A DNA stretch of 64,000 nucleotides, taken from positions 5,270,001-5,334,000 of the forward strand of contig JBHGNT010000013.1 of the NCBI GenBank assembly GCA_043228905.1, in the 5' to 3' direction. Both the position numbers and the translations under genes were made by a program. This document shows, in pieces, positions 1 to 10,515 of this stretch. Each line of letters opens with the position of its first letter. Positions within the stretch are counted from its first letter, which is position 1. Under the pieces are notes generated by a model. The model made no database searches and had not been told where the DNA came from. It saw only the letters and a list, made by a program, of their open reading frames with translations. This DNA is from Azolla caroliniana. Its lineage: Eukaryota > Polypodiophyta.

Positions 1-347
1 AAGGATATTGACAATATCCAAGAGGATATCATGAAAGATATGGACGAAATTGCGGCATTTTACAGAGAAGAAATTCAACGTATTATGCAAGAATTCGACA
101 AACATGATATAGGCACTTCCGTTCAGTTGGATAAAATTGAAGCTGAAAGAACCAGCAAGACTCCTGGTCTTCAAACTCCTGTAGAAGTGAACCAGAGCAG
201 CCAACCGAATCACAACATTCAAAACCTGCTCCGAATGACGACTGTGACACAGATGAAGAGGAAGATATAGAGGGAATACATCCAAGGCCAGAAGAGCCTT
301 CGATTTTTGATATTCTGAACGATTCGGATGAAGAGCTACAGGAATAG
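1..347 (+). pseudogene. 3' coding end of an unidentified reverse-transcribing element
   Basis: A frame is open from the window edge and stops at 268-270. A frameshift near 225-235 would lead into a second frame that is strongly acidic, ends in LNDSDEELQE and stops at 345-347. The first 40 residues are highly charged and look coiled-coil-like (IQEDIMKDMDEIAAFYREEI). I recognise no catalytic domain. Because a promoter-like region follows directly, this may be the C-terminus of an LTR-retrotransposon or endogenous plant pararetrovirus polyprotein. The assignment is inference, and the protein is broken here. Confidence 0.35.
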
Positions 348-580
348 GCGTGGGTTCGCTGGACAAGGTCCTGGCCCACGGACGTGCCAAGTGTTACCCG
401 GACCCGGACAGTCAGTTTTACCGAACAAGTGGGAAAGCGTCGAAAACGGAGTCGGTTCGGATCGACTGTTCGGATCAATGACTCAGCAGTAAACGAAGAG
501 AACTAAGTTAGTTAGATAATTTTGTAATTCTTGATAGTAAGTAGGAATAGTTCTTGATGAGAAAAGACCTTCGGTATACC

Positions 581-589
581 TATAAAAGG
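581..589 (+). promoter_or_regulatory. TATA box
   Basis: TATAAAAGG in a locally GC-richer context, preceded by CTTCGGTATACC and followed about 25-30 bases later by the likely start region. It is the only good TATA box in the first kilobase. Confidence 0.5.
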
Positions 590-785
590 GAACCGAAGGC
601 ATTGTAAGAAAGGTCGTTTTATTTAGTAATATAAGTTTAAGTTAGGAATATCCTGTACGGATTCTGTGTTCTTTCTATTGTCTATGTTGTTAAGTGCAAG
701 CTTCCTAATTTATAACTAAGTAACGATCACGGTAATTACCGATTAATATAGTATAATTCCGTTCGTAAAACACAATTCCTTGTTA

Positions 786-806
786 GAACGTCGAGTAGCG
801 ACGTTC
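786..806. other. Perfect hairpin
   Basis: GAACGTCG and CGACGTTC form an 8-bp perfect stem around the 5-base loop AGTAG. It lies in the putative transcribed leader downstream of the TATA box. No U-run follows, so it is not a simple terminator. Confidence 0.5.
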
Positions 807-848
807 ACTCTTCTGTATCGGTAGTAGTTAGTAATTAGCCGATTAACA

Positions 849-1189
849 TTGCTCAACTCCTGTCGGAGCAGAAGCTTCTTGGCTGTGGTGCTCGTGGCGA
901 ATATCTTCTTCAGATTTTCCCATGCACCCTTCGGTGTTTTTGCATCCTGAATGTAGCTTAATAGTTGTTCGCCCACACAAGACACGAAACAGTACACCAC
1001 TCTGCTCGCCGATTGTTCCCATGCTGGGAGGTCTTTGTGTGTCGATTCGGGTGCCGCGTCATTCGCTCCTTCAACATAGCTCCAGTAACCGTGCCCAAGC
1101 AGGTACTGGTGCATCTTGTAGGACCAAGATGCATAGGTGGTTCTGTCGAGCTTCTCTGTTGGATGCGAGCTAGCCATTCCTCTGTCCAT
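849..1189 (-). pseudogene. COP1 gag, N-terminal part
   Basis: Starts MDRGM at 1189 and continues through the copia gag (UBN2/DUF4219-like) signature TYASWSYKMHQYLLGHGYW, GAWENLKKIF and LLLRQELSN. These match the gag of the fuller COP1 copies at 44.7 kb (minus) and 46.8 kb (plus). It is cut at 849 by the end of the unidentified element, so the rest of gag and all of pol are absent. The start is about 70 bases inside the primer-binding site of the adjacent LTR, as in the other copies. The protein would form the virus-like particle. Confidence 0.85.
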
Positions 1190-1270
1190 CGATTTTCTTG
1201 TTCTTCTTCGTTAGTTTTCCTTTAAGCAAAGTCGGCTGCAAAGGATCTCAACCCTCGCGCTCTAATACCA

Positions 1271-1702
1271 TGTAAAAGATTATGTGCGGAAACAATATAG
1301 GAAACTGAACAACAGAAAACGCAGGTTTAATGGAAAGCTTAGGTTTGCACAATATGCACGGGAGAGATAGAGATAGAGAGAGAGTAAAAACAATTAAAAA
1401 ACTAACACTCTGTACATACATCGTGCTCAGTGAGCCCCTTTAATACAAGCCCTGACAATGGGCTGACACAAGTACTGACAGTACTTGACTGCTCATAAAT
1501 GAGCCCCGACTCTTACTCCCAAAACTATTCCTTATGAGGAATATCTCTTTAACGGCCTTTCGGTTTACGCACCGATACAACCTTACTATGCACCGGTCTG
1601 CATACCGGTTTCCAACCGATCCGGCCTGACCGATCGGTCCCAACCGATCTGGTCCTCGGCTTGCTCAACCAATCCGGCCGATGTTGAGCTTGTCTCTCAA
1701 CA
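1271..1702 (-). repeat. COP1 5' LTR with primer-binding site
   Basis: On the minus strand the LTR starts TGTTGAGAGACAAGCTC and ends TTTTACA (TG...CA). It is followed directly by TGGTATTAGAGCG (1258-1270), a one-base variant of the initiator tRNA-Met primer-binding site. Length is 432 bp. Closely related LTRs occur at 24.6-25.1, 39.6-40.05, 44.8-45.05, 46.27-46.67 and 57.03-57.43 kb. Confidence 0.85.
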
Positions 1703-1977
1703 ATTTGGATAGGAGATGAAGAAGTTATGAGCTTTTTTCTTTGCCTTGTTTTTTCTACCTTTGTTTCTATGTCTTTTTTTCTTTTCTTTTCGTTTGCTTT
1801 TTCTACTTTTGAAAAATGCCTCTAACTTAATATGCCTTCAAGTTCCTTCGTCTTTTAACTCTTGAACCTTTCATATATTGTGCTTTATTCTTATACACCT
1901 TAGCTTCCAATGTATTTGCCAGGATCTTTTCTTACAAGCAAAATTTGACTTCATAGTATACACTACACAGAAACACA
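1703..1977. other. T-rich non-coding stretch
   Basis: Pyrimidine-rich AT-rich DNA with long T runs (1735-1810). No gene, repeat unit or element boundary is recognised. Confidence 0.5.
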
Positions 1978-2485
1978 ATGAAAGCCAATGTCGATGATAC
2001 AGGTTAGACATTGATTAGCTATATGCTGAAAAATGTCCATGAAGCCTGTGAGACATTGGAGGCAACAAAGAATGCGTTAGAGAAAGCAACATTGGTTGCT
2101 CCGATGGAAAGCAAGGTCACTTTGGTAGTGACAACAATTAGAAATAAGATTCAGGTAGCTATTGTTTTGCTAGTATGTAACATGTTATAAATAACTTGTA
2201 CATGAAAATGTGCTCAATGAGGAATTATCTGGAACAGGCTGCTCAACATGAGCTCGAAACTGAGGGGCTGCTGGATCCCTAATGGAAAATACAGCTACAG
2301 ACAAAGATTCAGGTGAACTTGGATCTTCTAGGTGTAAATAGTGTCGCTGTAACAATATGGAGAACCTCCGAGTAAGTTAATGATTCATATTTCTTGTTGT
2401 TCTATCTTCTTCATTAAGGAATGATAAATCGGTAAATTTTTCGATTGTTTTGTAGGAAAAATGCACAAATCAAGAATAGGTAGTT
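1978..2485 (+). pseudogene. Decayed multi-exon gene remnant, function unknown
   Basis: A frame from ATG at 1978 reads VHEACETLEATKNALEKATL, with an early TAG at codon 10. It reaches CAG at 2154, followed by GTAGCT and, 83 bases on, AACAG/GCTGCT (2237/2238), a plausible short intron. The frame then continues AAQHELETEGLLDP, a stop, and LDLLGVNSVAVTIWRTSE. A second plausible intron uses GTAAGT at 2372 and TTTGTAG at 2455 (84 bases), leading to KNAQIKNR. Two GT-AG introns of equal size in register suggest a former host gene, not a retroelement. The protein is helical and unrecognised. It may belong with the frames at 3.4-5.0 kb. Confidence 0.35.
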
Positions 2486-2814
2486 AGCTGCATTAAGAAG
2501 CAGCTACAATTTGTGGAGGGGATGGTAAGGTGTAGACAAGAATTGGACCTCAACATTCTTGCTCCCTTACCAAACGTAGGAGAACCAAGCAAGAATATAT
2601 TGACTGTTCAAGCATGTTGCATCACTTGAGAATTAGGTGTAGAGGACAAAACTGCTACCCTGCTGGTACACCTACGACCATGCCAACACACATACCATAT
2701 CACTTGTTTTGCATATGCCTGTTGCACTGCTGCAGTATGTTTGGGGGATTGCAATACAACTCTCCCTGATGAGTGGAGAAAACAAACATGTAAATTTGCT
2801 GCTTGTCTCTATAG
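2486..2814. other. No clear gene
   Basis: Continues the composition of the upstream exon remnant, with short open stretches in several frames and several Cys and His codons. I see no consistent frame or repeat. Confidence 0.4.
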
Positions 2815-3345
2815 TGTAGTAGCTAATTAGTTACAACTTAATTAGCTAAGCAGTATAAAGTGTGGTACCTAATTAGCTATTGTGGTTTAGTGTAGTAGCT
2901 AATTAGCTAAGCAATATAAAGTGTAGTGGCTAATTAGGTAAGCAGTATAAAGTGTGTTAGCTAATTAGCTATTCTAGTTCTGTAGTGTGGTAGGTAATTA
3001 GCTACAACATATAAAGGGTAGCAACTAATTAGGTAAGCAATGTAAAGTGTTGTAGCTAATTAGCTATTTTGGTTCTGTAGTGTAATAGCTAATTAGTTAC
3101 AACTTAGCTAATTAGCTACTACCATATAATGTGTGGTAGCTAATTAGCTATTCTGGTTTTGTAGTGTAGTAGCTAATTAGCTAAGATATAGCTAATTAAA
3201 TACTGCCAATCTATAGTGTAGAAGCTAATTAGCTACAACTTAAATATAGTAGCTAACTAGCTAAGATATAGCTAATTAGCTACTACCAATCTATAGTGTA
3301 GTAGCTAATTAGCTATAATGTAGCTAATTAGCTACTGCCGATGAC
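2815..3345. repeat. TAGCTAATTAGCTA palindromic minisatellite
   Basis: About 530 bp dominated by the self-complementary motif TAGCTAATTAGCTA and truncated forms (GTAGCTAATTAG, GCTAATTAGCTAC). They are separated by 10-30 base spacers containing GTAGTGTAG and AGTATAAAGTG. Spacing is irregular, so it is a complex repeat, not a uniform tandem array. Each unit can form a hairpin, and neighbouring units can pair with each other on either strand. Confidence 0.8.
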
Positions 3346-3375
3346 ACCGCAACCGATGAGGAGATAGCTGGCAAC

Positions 3376-3771
3376 GTGGCTGAAAGTAAGAGTCCTGTTA
3401 TCACATCTCCTTTAGATCAGCTCCACCCTATTCTTTTGGAAGATTGTACTGAATTAGGAAACGTTGTGAAAAGCCATGAAATACTAGACTCAACATGTAA
3501 ATATAAGGTTCATAACAATAGTGTTTTTGAACATTTGATGCAACATTTCTTCGAATCTCAAAACCTTGATGCAACCCCACCGAGCCCAATTGTTGATGAT
3601 GTCCCACCAGATCCCACTCTATTTGAATAGCTAGCGCAAGATGTGGTTGACGTGCAAGCCGCTGTTGAGGTGATGGAAAGGTTGTCGGAGGAGGACACAC
3701 TTGCGCAATGGGTGAAAGAAGTAAGGCTAAATGGGCAACCTTCTAGAAAAAGTCTGAAGAAGGGGCCGTGA
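3376..3771 (+). pseudogene. Unrecognised ORF remnant
   Basis: An 84-codon frame from ATG 3376 (MAESKSPVITSPLDQLHPIL) stops at 3628-3630. It continues in the same frame as AQDVVDVQAAVEVMERLSEE and KEVRLNGQPSRKSLKKGP, ending at 3771. The single in-frame TAG suggests a decayed longer protein. It has an acidic middle and a basic tail. No family is recognised. It lies between the minisatellite and the VDK-repeat frame and may be part of the same former gene as the phosphatase-like segment downstream. Confidence 0.3.
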
Positions 3772-4103
3772 TCGGGGACAAGACCAGTTACTTGGTCAAG
3801 GGGATCTTGAATTATTGATTAGTGGGATATGATTGTTAGGTATTTTCCTAGAAAATTATGAAGTTTTTTTATGATCTATTTGGACAAGTAAAACCTTAGA
3901 TTGGTTGTTGCTTGATCCACATTATGTAATGGAACTCGTTGATGGATATTAAGATAATATTATTATTTTGTTGCAGAATATTTCATGTTCATTATGTTGG
4001 TTTGTGAGACTGTTAGCTACTTTGTGAGTGTGAATATGTTGGTGTTTTCTAATGTTGCAAAGTCTAAAGGGTTTGAATCTATTGCTGCTAAGGCGATGAC
4101 AAT
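3772..4103. other. No gene seen
   Basis: AT-rich sequence of about 330 bases between two ORF remnants. It may be intronic, but no convincing splice pair was found. Confidence 0.4.
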
Positions 4104-4298
4104 GTGGAAACTGTTGATGTTGCTGGCCCAATCTTGAACGTAGATGTAGCTACTGACACAGATGATCTGGTCACGCAAGTAGATAAAGTATGTTGCATAG
4201 ATGATCTTGTCACACAAGTAGATCAAGAATGTTGCATAGATGATTTGATTTTGCAGGTAGATGCATCATGTGATACTAGTGGCCTGGTATGGAAATAA
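4104..4298 (+). pseudogene. Short ORF with three 39-bp repeats
   Basis: A 64-codon frame contains three tandem 13-residue units: DDLVTQVDKVCCI, DDLVTQVDQECCI and DDLILQVDASCD. They are encoded by a 39-bp direct repeat at about 4162-4278. The repeat length being a multiple of three, with substitutions mostly at third positions, suggests it expanded while coding. The function is unknown. It is the nearest reading frame upstream of the phosphatase-like pseudogene and may be its N-terminal region. Confidence 0.35.
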
Positions 4299-4404
4299 GA
4301 AGTATCTACATGCACAAAGGCACACGCCATGACTGCACAAGAGGAAAACAATGTGAAGCTACGACCCAACGACAGAACCGACCAGGTGTTTGAACAGGAA
4401 AAGG

Positions 4405-4953
4405 ACACCAATTGTGTCGACAGAACCCGAGTTGATTGAAATTGATCGTGTGCTACCAATACTTGGTGTAACAGAGGCTTAGTTGTAGGAATGGAAACCT
4501 AAACCATTAGAAGATGAAAGAAGAGCCTTGATCTTGGAGCTTGATAAAGTCCTGATGAGTGTGCGATATATGTGGCCAAGGAGGGATGTGAATCAATTTC
4601 TAGTGTGGGCTGTGCAATACTTTGATTTGTTTATTTGGAGTGAAAAAACACATACAGATGTGTGGAAGTGTGTAGAAAGATTCTTCCCAAAGTGGAGACA
4701 ACATTTCAAGGGTTAGTGGACACGAGAAAAATGTGAGCAGAAGGATATTGCACGATTCAAAAGACTCTCTGATTTTTGGGACACCTGGCTCGAATATAAT
4801 GCCGACAATACGTTGATTGTGGATACAGAACCTTTCTGGCATTACTTCAACCTTCACAGATGCTGTCTCATTGTACTCGAGGAAATGCCTGATGACTACT
4901 TAGTGAAAACATTGAGCTGCCAACTAACTGCATGGTTGTGGACACCATACTGA
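4405..4953 (+). pseudogene. FCP1/SCP-like (NLI-interacting factor type) HAD phosphatase pseudogene
   Basis: One frame, interrupted by stops at about 4480-4490 and 4714-4716, reads RALILELDKVLMSVRYMWPR, then RDVNQFLVWAVQYFDLFIWS, FKRLSDFWDTWLEY and NADNTLIVDTEPFWHYFNL, stopping at 4951. The order and spacing match the small CTD-phosphatase fold: motif I (normally DxDGT), RPxxxEFL with F-IWS (motif II region), then NTLxVDDxP (motif III) before a conserved Asn-Pro-like segment. The motif I aspartates are replaced (ELDK) and motif III reads VDTEP, so catalysis would be lost. In the family the enzyme dephosphorylates phosphoserine in nuclear proteins. Assignment rests on motif order seen by eye. 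Confidence 0.5.
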
Positions 4954-5381
4954 GCTCGGTATGCAGGTCACATCTGTAGAGAAGTTCCACTAACCAACAA
5001 GAGCTTAGCTGTTTATAGGCGCTTTGTAGACATTGTGAATGGTGTCTTATAAATATGTAATTTGATGACAGATTAATCAATGAAGAATAAAATCCCTTGT
5101 TTTGAGTAAATTTTCCACTGTGTAATTTTAAAATAGGTCGTTGATTTTTGATTTCATCCCGTTGCTTGTTCTTAGAATGGCAAGCAGTTTGAACTTGTAC
5201 ATGGTTCACTTGAGAGTAAAAAAACCATTGCTAAAATGTATTCCAAACAATATAATCGTCATTATGTACATTGAACAGACACTAAGACTGAAAGTTGCAA
5301 TAAGTAAAACTGACAGTAATACTGTCAGTCAATACCCATTTAACCGACACTAAAAATGAAAGCTGCATTTAACAAACTGAC
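4954..5381. other. No clear gene
   Basis: Possibly the decayed 3' part and 3' flank of the phosphatase pseudogene. AT-rich, with no stable frame. Confidence 0.35.
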
Positions 5382-5518
5382 CACAATTTTATTAAGAAAC
5401 AAGAACAGACAGAAGATTGTATATAAGATAGAAGACTCCCAAATGATTTTATTAAGAAACAAGAACACAAAGAAGACTGTATATCAAAAAGAAGACTCCA
5501 AAACGATTTTATTAAACT
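5382..5518. repeat. 60-bp tandem repeat
   Basis: TTTTATTAAGAAACAAGAAC recurs at 5387 and 5447, with a truncated third copy at 5507. The period is exactly 60 bp, giving about 2.2 copies. The period is a multiple of three, so a short frame crosses it with a repeating KNR/KNT...LLRN pattern, but nothing else supports coding. Confidence 0.75.
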
Positions 5519-6061
5519 GTTTTTTTGCAATGCAACTACTTTGTCCACATTACAAGAAAACTGGTATGATCTCCTTGTAGCTACAAATTCCATGGCATAT
5601 TGTTGTAAATACATTCATACACATTAGCACTAACTGTGTATAAATCTGAGCAACTATTCTATTGTGACATCAGGACTTTGATGCACTTGACCAAATGAGA
5701 GTACATGTACGCTACTAGTTTGTCTTCTAAACGAAATTATCCCCAACGTTTATGACGTCACTCAGAGTATCTCCATGTCCTTAATATGTGAAGTTGACAT
5801 GGTTTTCTGTTTCTCCATCAACCACTTCCTTATCATTCAATGTATGGTACTCCCAATTCTGAATATATGCTTTGTTTAAACAATACCTCCAATTTCCCTA
5901 CACACAATGGAAGCAAAAATAAGTTAATTCTCTAACCGCAATACAATGACCATCCAACCTAGAATAACCCCGAATAACATGGAGAGATCTCAATTTAGGA
6001 ATTCCTTGGCACTCCCATGTCTTCTCCCTATTTACTTCATCTATCCTCATCTATGGAACTA
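5519..6061. other. No gene seen
   Basis: AT-rich sequence with no consistent frame, element end or repeat that I can identify. Confidence 0.4.
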
Positions 6062-6276
6062 GTTTCTGTTGTAACCTCCATTGGCGAAGACATAGAGCTC
6101 GAGGTCGTTGCCTCTGAGTCTCACTTTGTATTCCTCCTCTCATAGTGATAGTTTGGAGTCTTTGGGATCCCGTGATTTATTCCCCATTTAGGGTTTCCAC
6201 GTAAACATCTTGTGTCATCTCTGTGTTAGTTTGTTTTCTTCTATTCCTTGTTGAAGACTCGGTTGTGGCCGAGCAT
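6062..6276 (+). repeat. COP2-type LTR fragment (R/U5 part)
   Basis: Matches the 3' third of the COP2 LTRs at 12.5-12.7 and 49.4-49.6 kb. Shared blocks are TGTTGTAACC, GAGGTCGTTGCCTC, ATAGTGATAGTTTG, TTTCCACGTAAACATC and CGGTTGTGGCCGAGCAT. It is truncated at both ends and joined directly to COP1 coding sequence, so the junction is a recombination scar, not a normal LTR/internal border. Confidence 0.7.
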
Positions 6277-6280
6277 TATT

Positions 6281-8424
6281 TCTACACAGCAAATAGGCGT
6301 CAGAGATCTCACTACGCAGAAGGCTCAGGGAAAGCTGGCACGAGACCCGCCTTCATCATGAAGCACAAAGACATTTCGATGGCGGTGAATACCTCGAGGT
6401 CGAATGAGGTATGGTATGTGGATTCGGGAGCATCAAACCACATGACGAATCACCAGGAATGGTTCTCGTCTCTGGAAAAGCTGGAGCAGCGGGGGTTGTC
6501 AAAATTGGTGATGACACCCCTCACCCCATTGAGTACATTGTAGATGTACCTCTCAGCCATACCGACCAGAAGGGAATCATGAGAAATGTCTTGTATGTGC
6601 CGACAATCACCAAAAATTTGGTGTCGGTCGAACAAATAGTCGACCAAGGCATCCAAGTTCGATTTACTCATCTCGGGTGCTTCATAGAAGAGGAAGGCAA
6701 GATAATTGTGCAAGGGCGCCGAGAAGGGATGATGTTCATCATCGAGACCAATGATGTAGGCACCACTATGTTCGCGAAAGGGCAAAAGGTTGAATCGGAT
6801 ATCGACCTATGGCACACGCGGTTCCGCCATGTCAACTTCCCACGGCTTCGAGAGATGCAAACGAAAAACATTGGTTTCAGCTTGCCGAAATTCAATGGCC
6901 GAAAGGGCCAAGTCTGCGAAGCCTGCCAATTAGGGAAGCATCATTGACTTCTATTCCCAAATGAATGAAATGGGAGCTGAAACAAGCTCGATTTAATCCA
7001 TTCGGATGTATGGGGATCGGCACAGAATGCGAGTCTCGGTGGGAGCTGATATTTCATGACTTTCATCGACGATTTCACTCGACATACCTAGGCATGCACG
7101 ATAGAGAAGAAAAGCGAAGTCTTGTCCTGCTTCTTGAAGATGAAGAACCTTGCCGAACGAGAGATAGGTCGTAAAATCAAATGTCTCAGGACCGATGGCG
7201 GAAAGGAGTACTTCTCCGACCAGTTCTCGAGTTATCTACAAAAGGAAGGAATTCGGCGCGAATTCTCTTGCAGATACACGCCGCGGCAAAACGGCGTGGC
7301 CGAGCGGAAGAATCGGATGATCGAAGAAGTAGCCAGTGCTGAAATTTTATTGGGCCAAAGCCATGAAAATAGCTATTTACCTATAGAATCGGACTTTTGC
7401 AAATGAAGAAGTGTCGCCACATGAGTTGTACTTTGGGAAGAAGCCGAACTTGGCACACTTAAGGGTTTTCGGCATCATAGCGTCTGTACAATTGCCGAAA
7501 GAGAAACGAAGGAAGTTAGATGCGAAACCCGAAAAGTTTATCCTGGTCAGCTTCTCGGATGAGCAAAAAGGGTATAAATGTTATAACCACCGAACGAAAG
7601 AAGCCTGAGTGAGCCAAGATGTCGTGTTCGACGAGTCGGCTTCATGGTACTTGTCTTCACATCCTACCCCCATGCACTCCATTCCGGATTCTGAGGATGA
7701 CGCGAGTGAGGCTGAAATGCCTCCGCATAGTGATGAAGTTGGAGCTCTAAGAGAGAGTCCGATCTTATTTCGGCTAAGTGGGCCGAATGAGGGGCTGAGC
7801 TGAGATGGTCAACCGAGTGTAGAGCCGGCGAGTAGTGAAGACTTGACCGTGAAGTCCCTGCACAAGGAACCGAGGAGACGGTTTACGTGCAAGGAGAACG
7901 CAAAGAAGAAGATGCCGGAGTACGATACCGAGGCAGAAAAGGATGCAAATTGGTGTGCCACCATGGAGGAAGAGATGCGCGCATTGAAGGAAAATGAGAC
8001 TTGGGACCCGGTTGACACCCCCAAGGGTGTGAAGCCGATCAGATGTAGGTGGGTGTACAAGGTACAAAACACTGCCGACGGCTCTGTCGACTGATATAAG
8101 GCCCGACTAGTGGCCAAGGGCTATATGCAACAACACGACATCGATTACGATGAGACATTTGTGCTGGTTGCAAAGATGACAATCATTTGTGTGTTGCTGG
8201 CGGTAGCAGTGACAAAGGGATGGCATCTACATTAGATGGATGTAAAGAATGCGTTCTTGCAAGGCGACCTTGAGGAACAGGTCTACATGCTACATCCCCT
8301 GGATTTCTATCCGAATTGAACATGTGGGATGTCTACTAACTGAAGAAGTCCCTCTATGGATTAAAGAAAGACCCACATTTTTGGAACGTGAAGATTACAC
8401 AATGACTACGTCGGATGGGGTTTG
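6281..8424 (+). pseudogene. COP1 copy I pol: protease, integrase and first part of RT
   Basis: Copia pol in order. Protease with EVWYVDSGASNHM near 6410. GAG-pre-integrase with DLWHTRFRHVNFPRLREM and CEACQLGK near 6810-6945. Integrase core remnants IKCLRTDGGKEYF and NGVAERKNRM near 7170-7320. LRVFG and VSQDVVFDES near 7460-7640. RT with [28 protein letters not shown] and MDVKNAFLQGDLEEQVYM near 8045-8290. Several frameshifts and stops make it inactive. It ends at 8424 in the codons for a conserved MGFV-like motif, where a COP3 LTR begins. The same junction occurs at 45357. This copy keeps the uninterrupted sequence CTCTATGGATTAAAG (about 8352), which is the GAGX-B target in copy II. Confidence 0.85.
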
Positions 8425-8951
8425 TGTTGGGAAACATGTCCCTTCGGATGGGAAGAGAAGGACCATGCTGGTGATATCGGCCTCGGCCGAAACCGAAACC
8501 AAAACCAAAATCGGAAATCAAAATCAAAATCGAAAACCGAAATAGTTTCGGAAGACTATAATTGTAAATAGTAAAAAATGGCTCCTAGGGGCTATATTTG
8601 TAAATATCTAGAAAATTGCTTTGCTTTATAGGCAACAAGGGCAAACCTTATAGCGTGAGTTAGTGATCATTATTGAAAAGTCAGAACGAGGTAGTTGCCT
8701 TTGTAACTGTGAGTAAGAGAGTGAGAGTGTAACTCCGTAGCCGCTGTTAGAGGAAGCAGAACTCAAGGTCGCTGCCTCCGAGTTCCGTATTTGTACTTCC
8801 TCTCTACTATAGTGATATGTTTTCTCAGGGTTTTTGGACCCCCGTGGTTTTTCCCATTTTGGGGTTTCCACGTAAAATATCAGTGTCTCTGTGTCTTCAC
8901 ATTTTTCTTGTTGGTGTACTAGTTCTTGTTTTCTTCACAAGATTCCTAACA
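8425..8951 (+). repeat. COP3 5' LTR, copy I
   Basis: Starts TGTTGGGAAACATGTCCC and ends GATTCCTAACA, followed by GAGGTATCAGAGC (a one-base variant of the initiator tRNA-Met primer site). Length 527 bp, nearly the same as 45358-45885. The flanking GTTTG (8420-8424) is the expected left target duplication in COP1 RT. Confidence 0.85.
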
Positions 8952-8967
8952 AAGAGGTATCAGAGCA

Positions 8968-10515
8968 ATGGAAGACTCGTTAGGCGGCATGTTTAAGCTA
9001 ACTGGATCCAACTACTCAGTGTGGAAGTCGAAGATGAGAGACATGCTCGTGTGCAAAGACCTCTGGTTGCCGGTGCAATTCGGATATAAAATACCAAACA
9101 AGATTGATGCAACGATGTGGGAAGTGTTGCATTTGAAGGTGGGCACATACATAAGGTGTTTTACAGACATGAGTCTATACAACAACTTTGGCGAAGAAAC
9201 ACAAGCAGATGTCCTATGGATGAAGATCAACATCATGTTCGAAAACAAGAACATCGTGTATTGAGTCTCAGTATTTCGAAAAATCGTGAGGCTTTGGTAT
9301 TAGGATGGCTCTTGTATGGCAGAGCACATCAATGCCTTCCAAGGATTGATGAACCAAATCACCTCTCTAGAAGTACCTCTGGCCGACGAGGTATTATCAT
9401 CATTGTTGCTAGGATCCCTTCCGGACAGCTGGGAGACGCTCGTTGTCACTTTGGGCAACGCTGGGGTGGAAGGGAAGCATCTATCCCTAGAGCAGGTGAA
9501 GTCGAGCTTACTGAATGAAGAAGCTCTCCGGAAGGACCGTGAGTCCAATACCGGCCAAAAGGGTTTAGTCACGAATGGTGACATGATTTGGAGAAGAGGC
9601 CGAAATCGAATTCCCCAGAACCGAGATATGTCGGGGACCAAGTCGAAGTCGAGGGGGAGACCCACATACTTCTATTGTGGGAAGCTGGGGCACTTCCAGA
9701 AAAATTGCCAGCCGAAAGGAGAAAGGGGGAGTTGATGGTGTAGAGCCGAAGAAAATCCTGGACAAAAAGAACACTACAACAATCGCCGCGAGTGAGGAGA
9801 AGTTGTTGCTCATTACTAAGCTAAACGAAGTGAATCTCGTCGGCAAAGAATCAACATGGGTGGTCAATTCGGGTGCGTCATTCCACCTAACCCCTGACCA
9901 AAAGTGCTTCTCATCCTACAGAGTCGGAGATCTCGGATCCGTAAAGATGGGAAATGAAGGAGCATGCCAAATCATTGGCATTGAAAATGTGTGTTGGAAA
10001 CCTCAAGCAAGTGGAGACTCATATTGAGAGATGTATGACACGTTCCGGAGGTTCGATTGAACCTAATATGAGCTAGTCGGCTAGATGATGAAGGCTACAC
10101 GAGTAGCATTCAAAACGGTGTCATGAAGTTATGCTGAGGAAGTATGATTGTGGCTCGAGCTCAGAAGACCAGCACACAGTACATAATGAATGCTTGAATA
10201 TGCCGAGGGGATGCAAATGTGGCAGCTGACACGGTCGGTGAACTATGGCACAGGAGCTGGTGCCATATGAGCCAGAAGGGGATGCGAAAGCTTGCTGAGG
10301 ACAACCTCGTTCCTGAGGTAAAGAACGTGCAACTTGAGAAGTGCATGGATTTCTTGGATGGTAAGGAGAATCAAACATCCTTTTGAACGAGGCCCCCGAT
10401 GAGGAAGAAAATGACGTTGGAGCTCGTGCATACGGACGTATGCTATGTGGACACGAAGTCGCATGGTGGTTCACAGTATTTCGTGACCTTCATTGATGAC
10501 TGTAGCAAGAAGTTG
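8968..10515 (+). pseudogene. COP3 copy I gag, protease and N-terminal integrase
   Basis: Gag starts MEDSLGGMFKLTGSNYSVWK and continues MAEHINAFQGLMNQ, LLGSLPDSWETLVVTLGN and the CCHC knuckle CGKLGHFQKNC (about 9674-9708). A frameshift precedes the protease segment STWVVNSGASFHLTPDQK, where the catalytic Asp is Asn (VNSGAS instead of VDSGAS). GAG-pre-integrase and LELVHTDVCYVDTKSHGGS follow before truncation after FIDDCSKKL at 10515. The gag lacks the COP1-b insertion found in copy II, and the corresponding ATTGATGAACC is intact near 9340. A related integrase segment resumes at 21085 with about 15 bases lost. Confidence 0.85.

Larger units (their letters stand above)
348..848 (+). repeat. Promoter-bearing terminal region (LTR or pararetroviral intergenic region)
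   Basis: Non-coding stretch after the acidic ORF. It holds a TATA box, a perfect hairpin (786-806) and ends in ATTAACA at 848, exactly where COP1 gag sequence begins on the minus strand. A TATA box about 230 bases after a polyprotein end fits either a U3/R region or a pararetroviral intergenic promoter. No tRNA primer site or second copy is visible, so the boundaries at its 5' side are unknown. Confidence 0.35.

Noticed and set aside
83-478. 131-codon minus-strand frame
   Set aside because: Antisense of the acidic ORF with Ser-rich low-complexity translation and no recognisable motif.
743-848. Extension of the COP1 gag frame down to 743
   Set aside because: The residues after RQELSN do not match COP1 gag; the frame simply runs into the neighbouring element.
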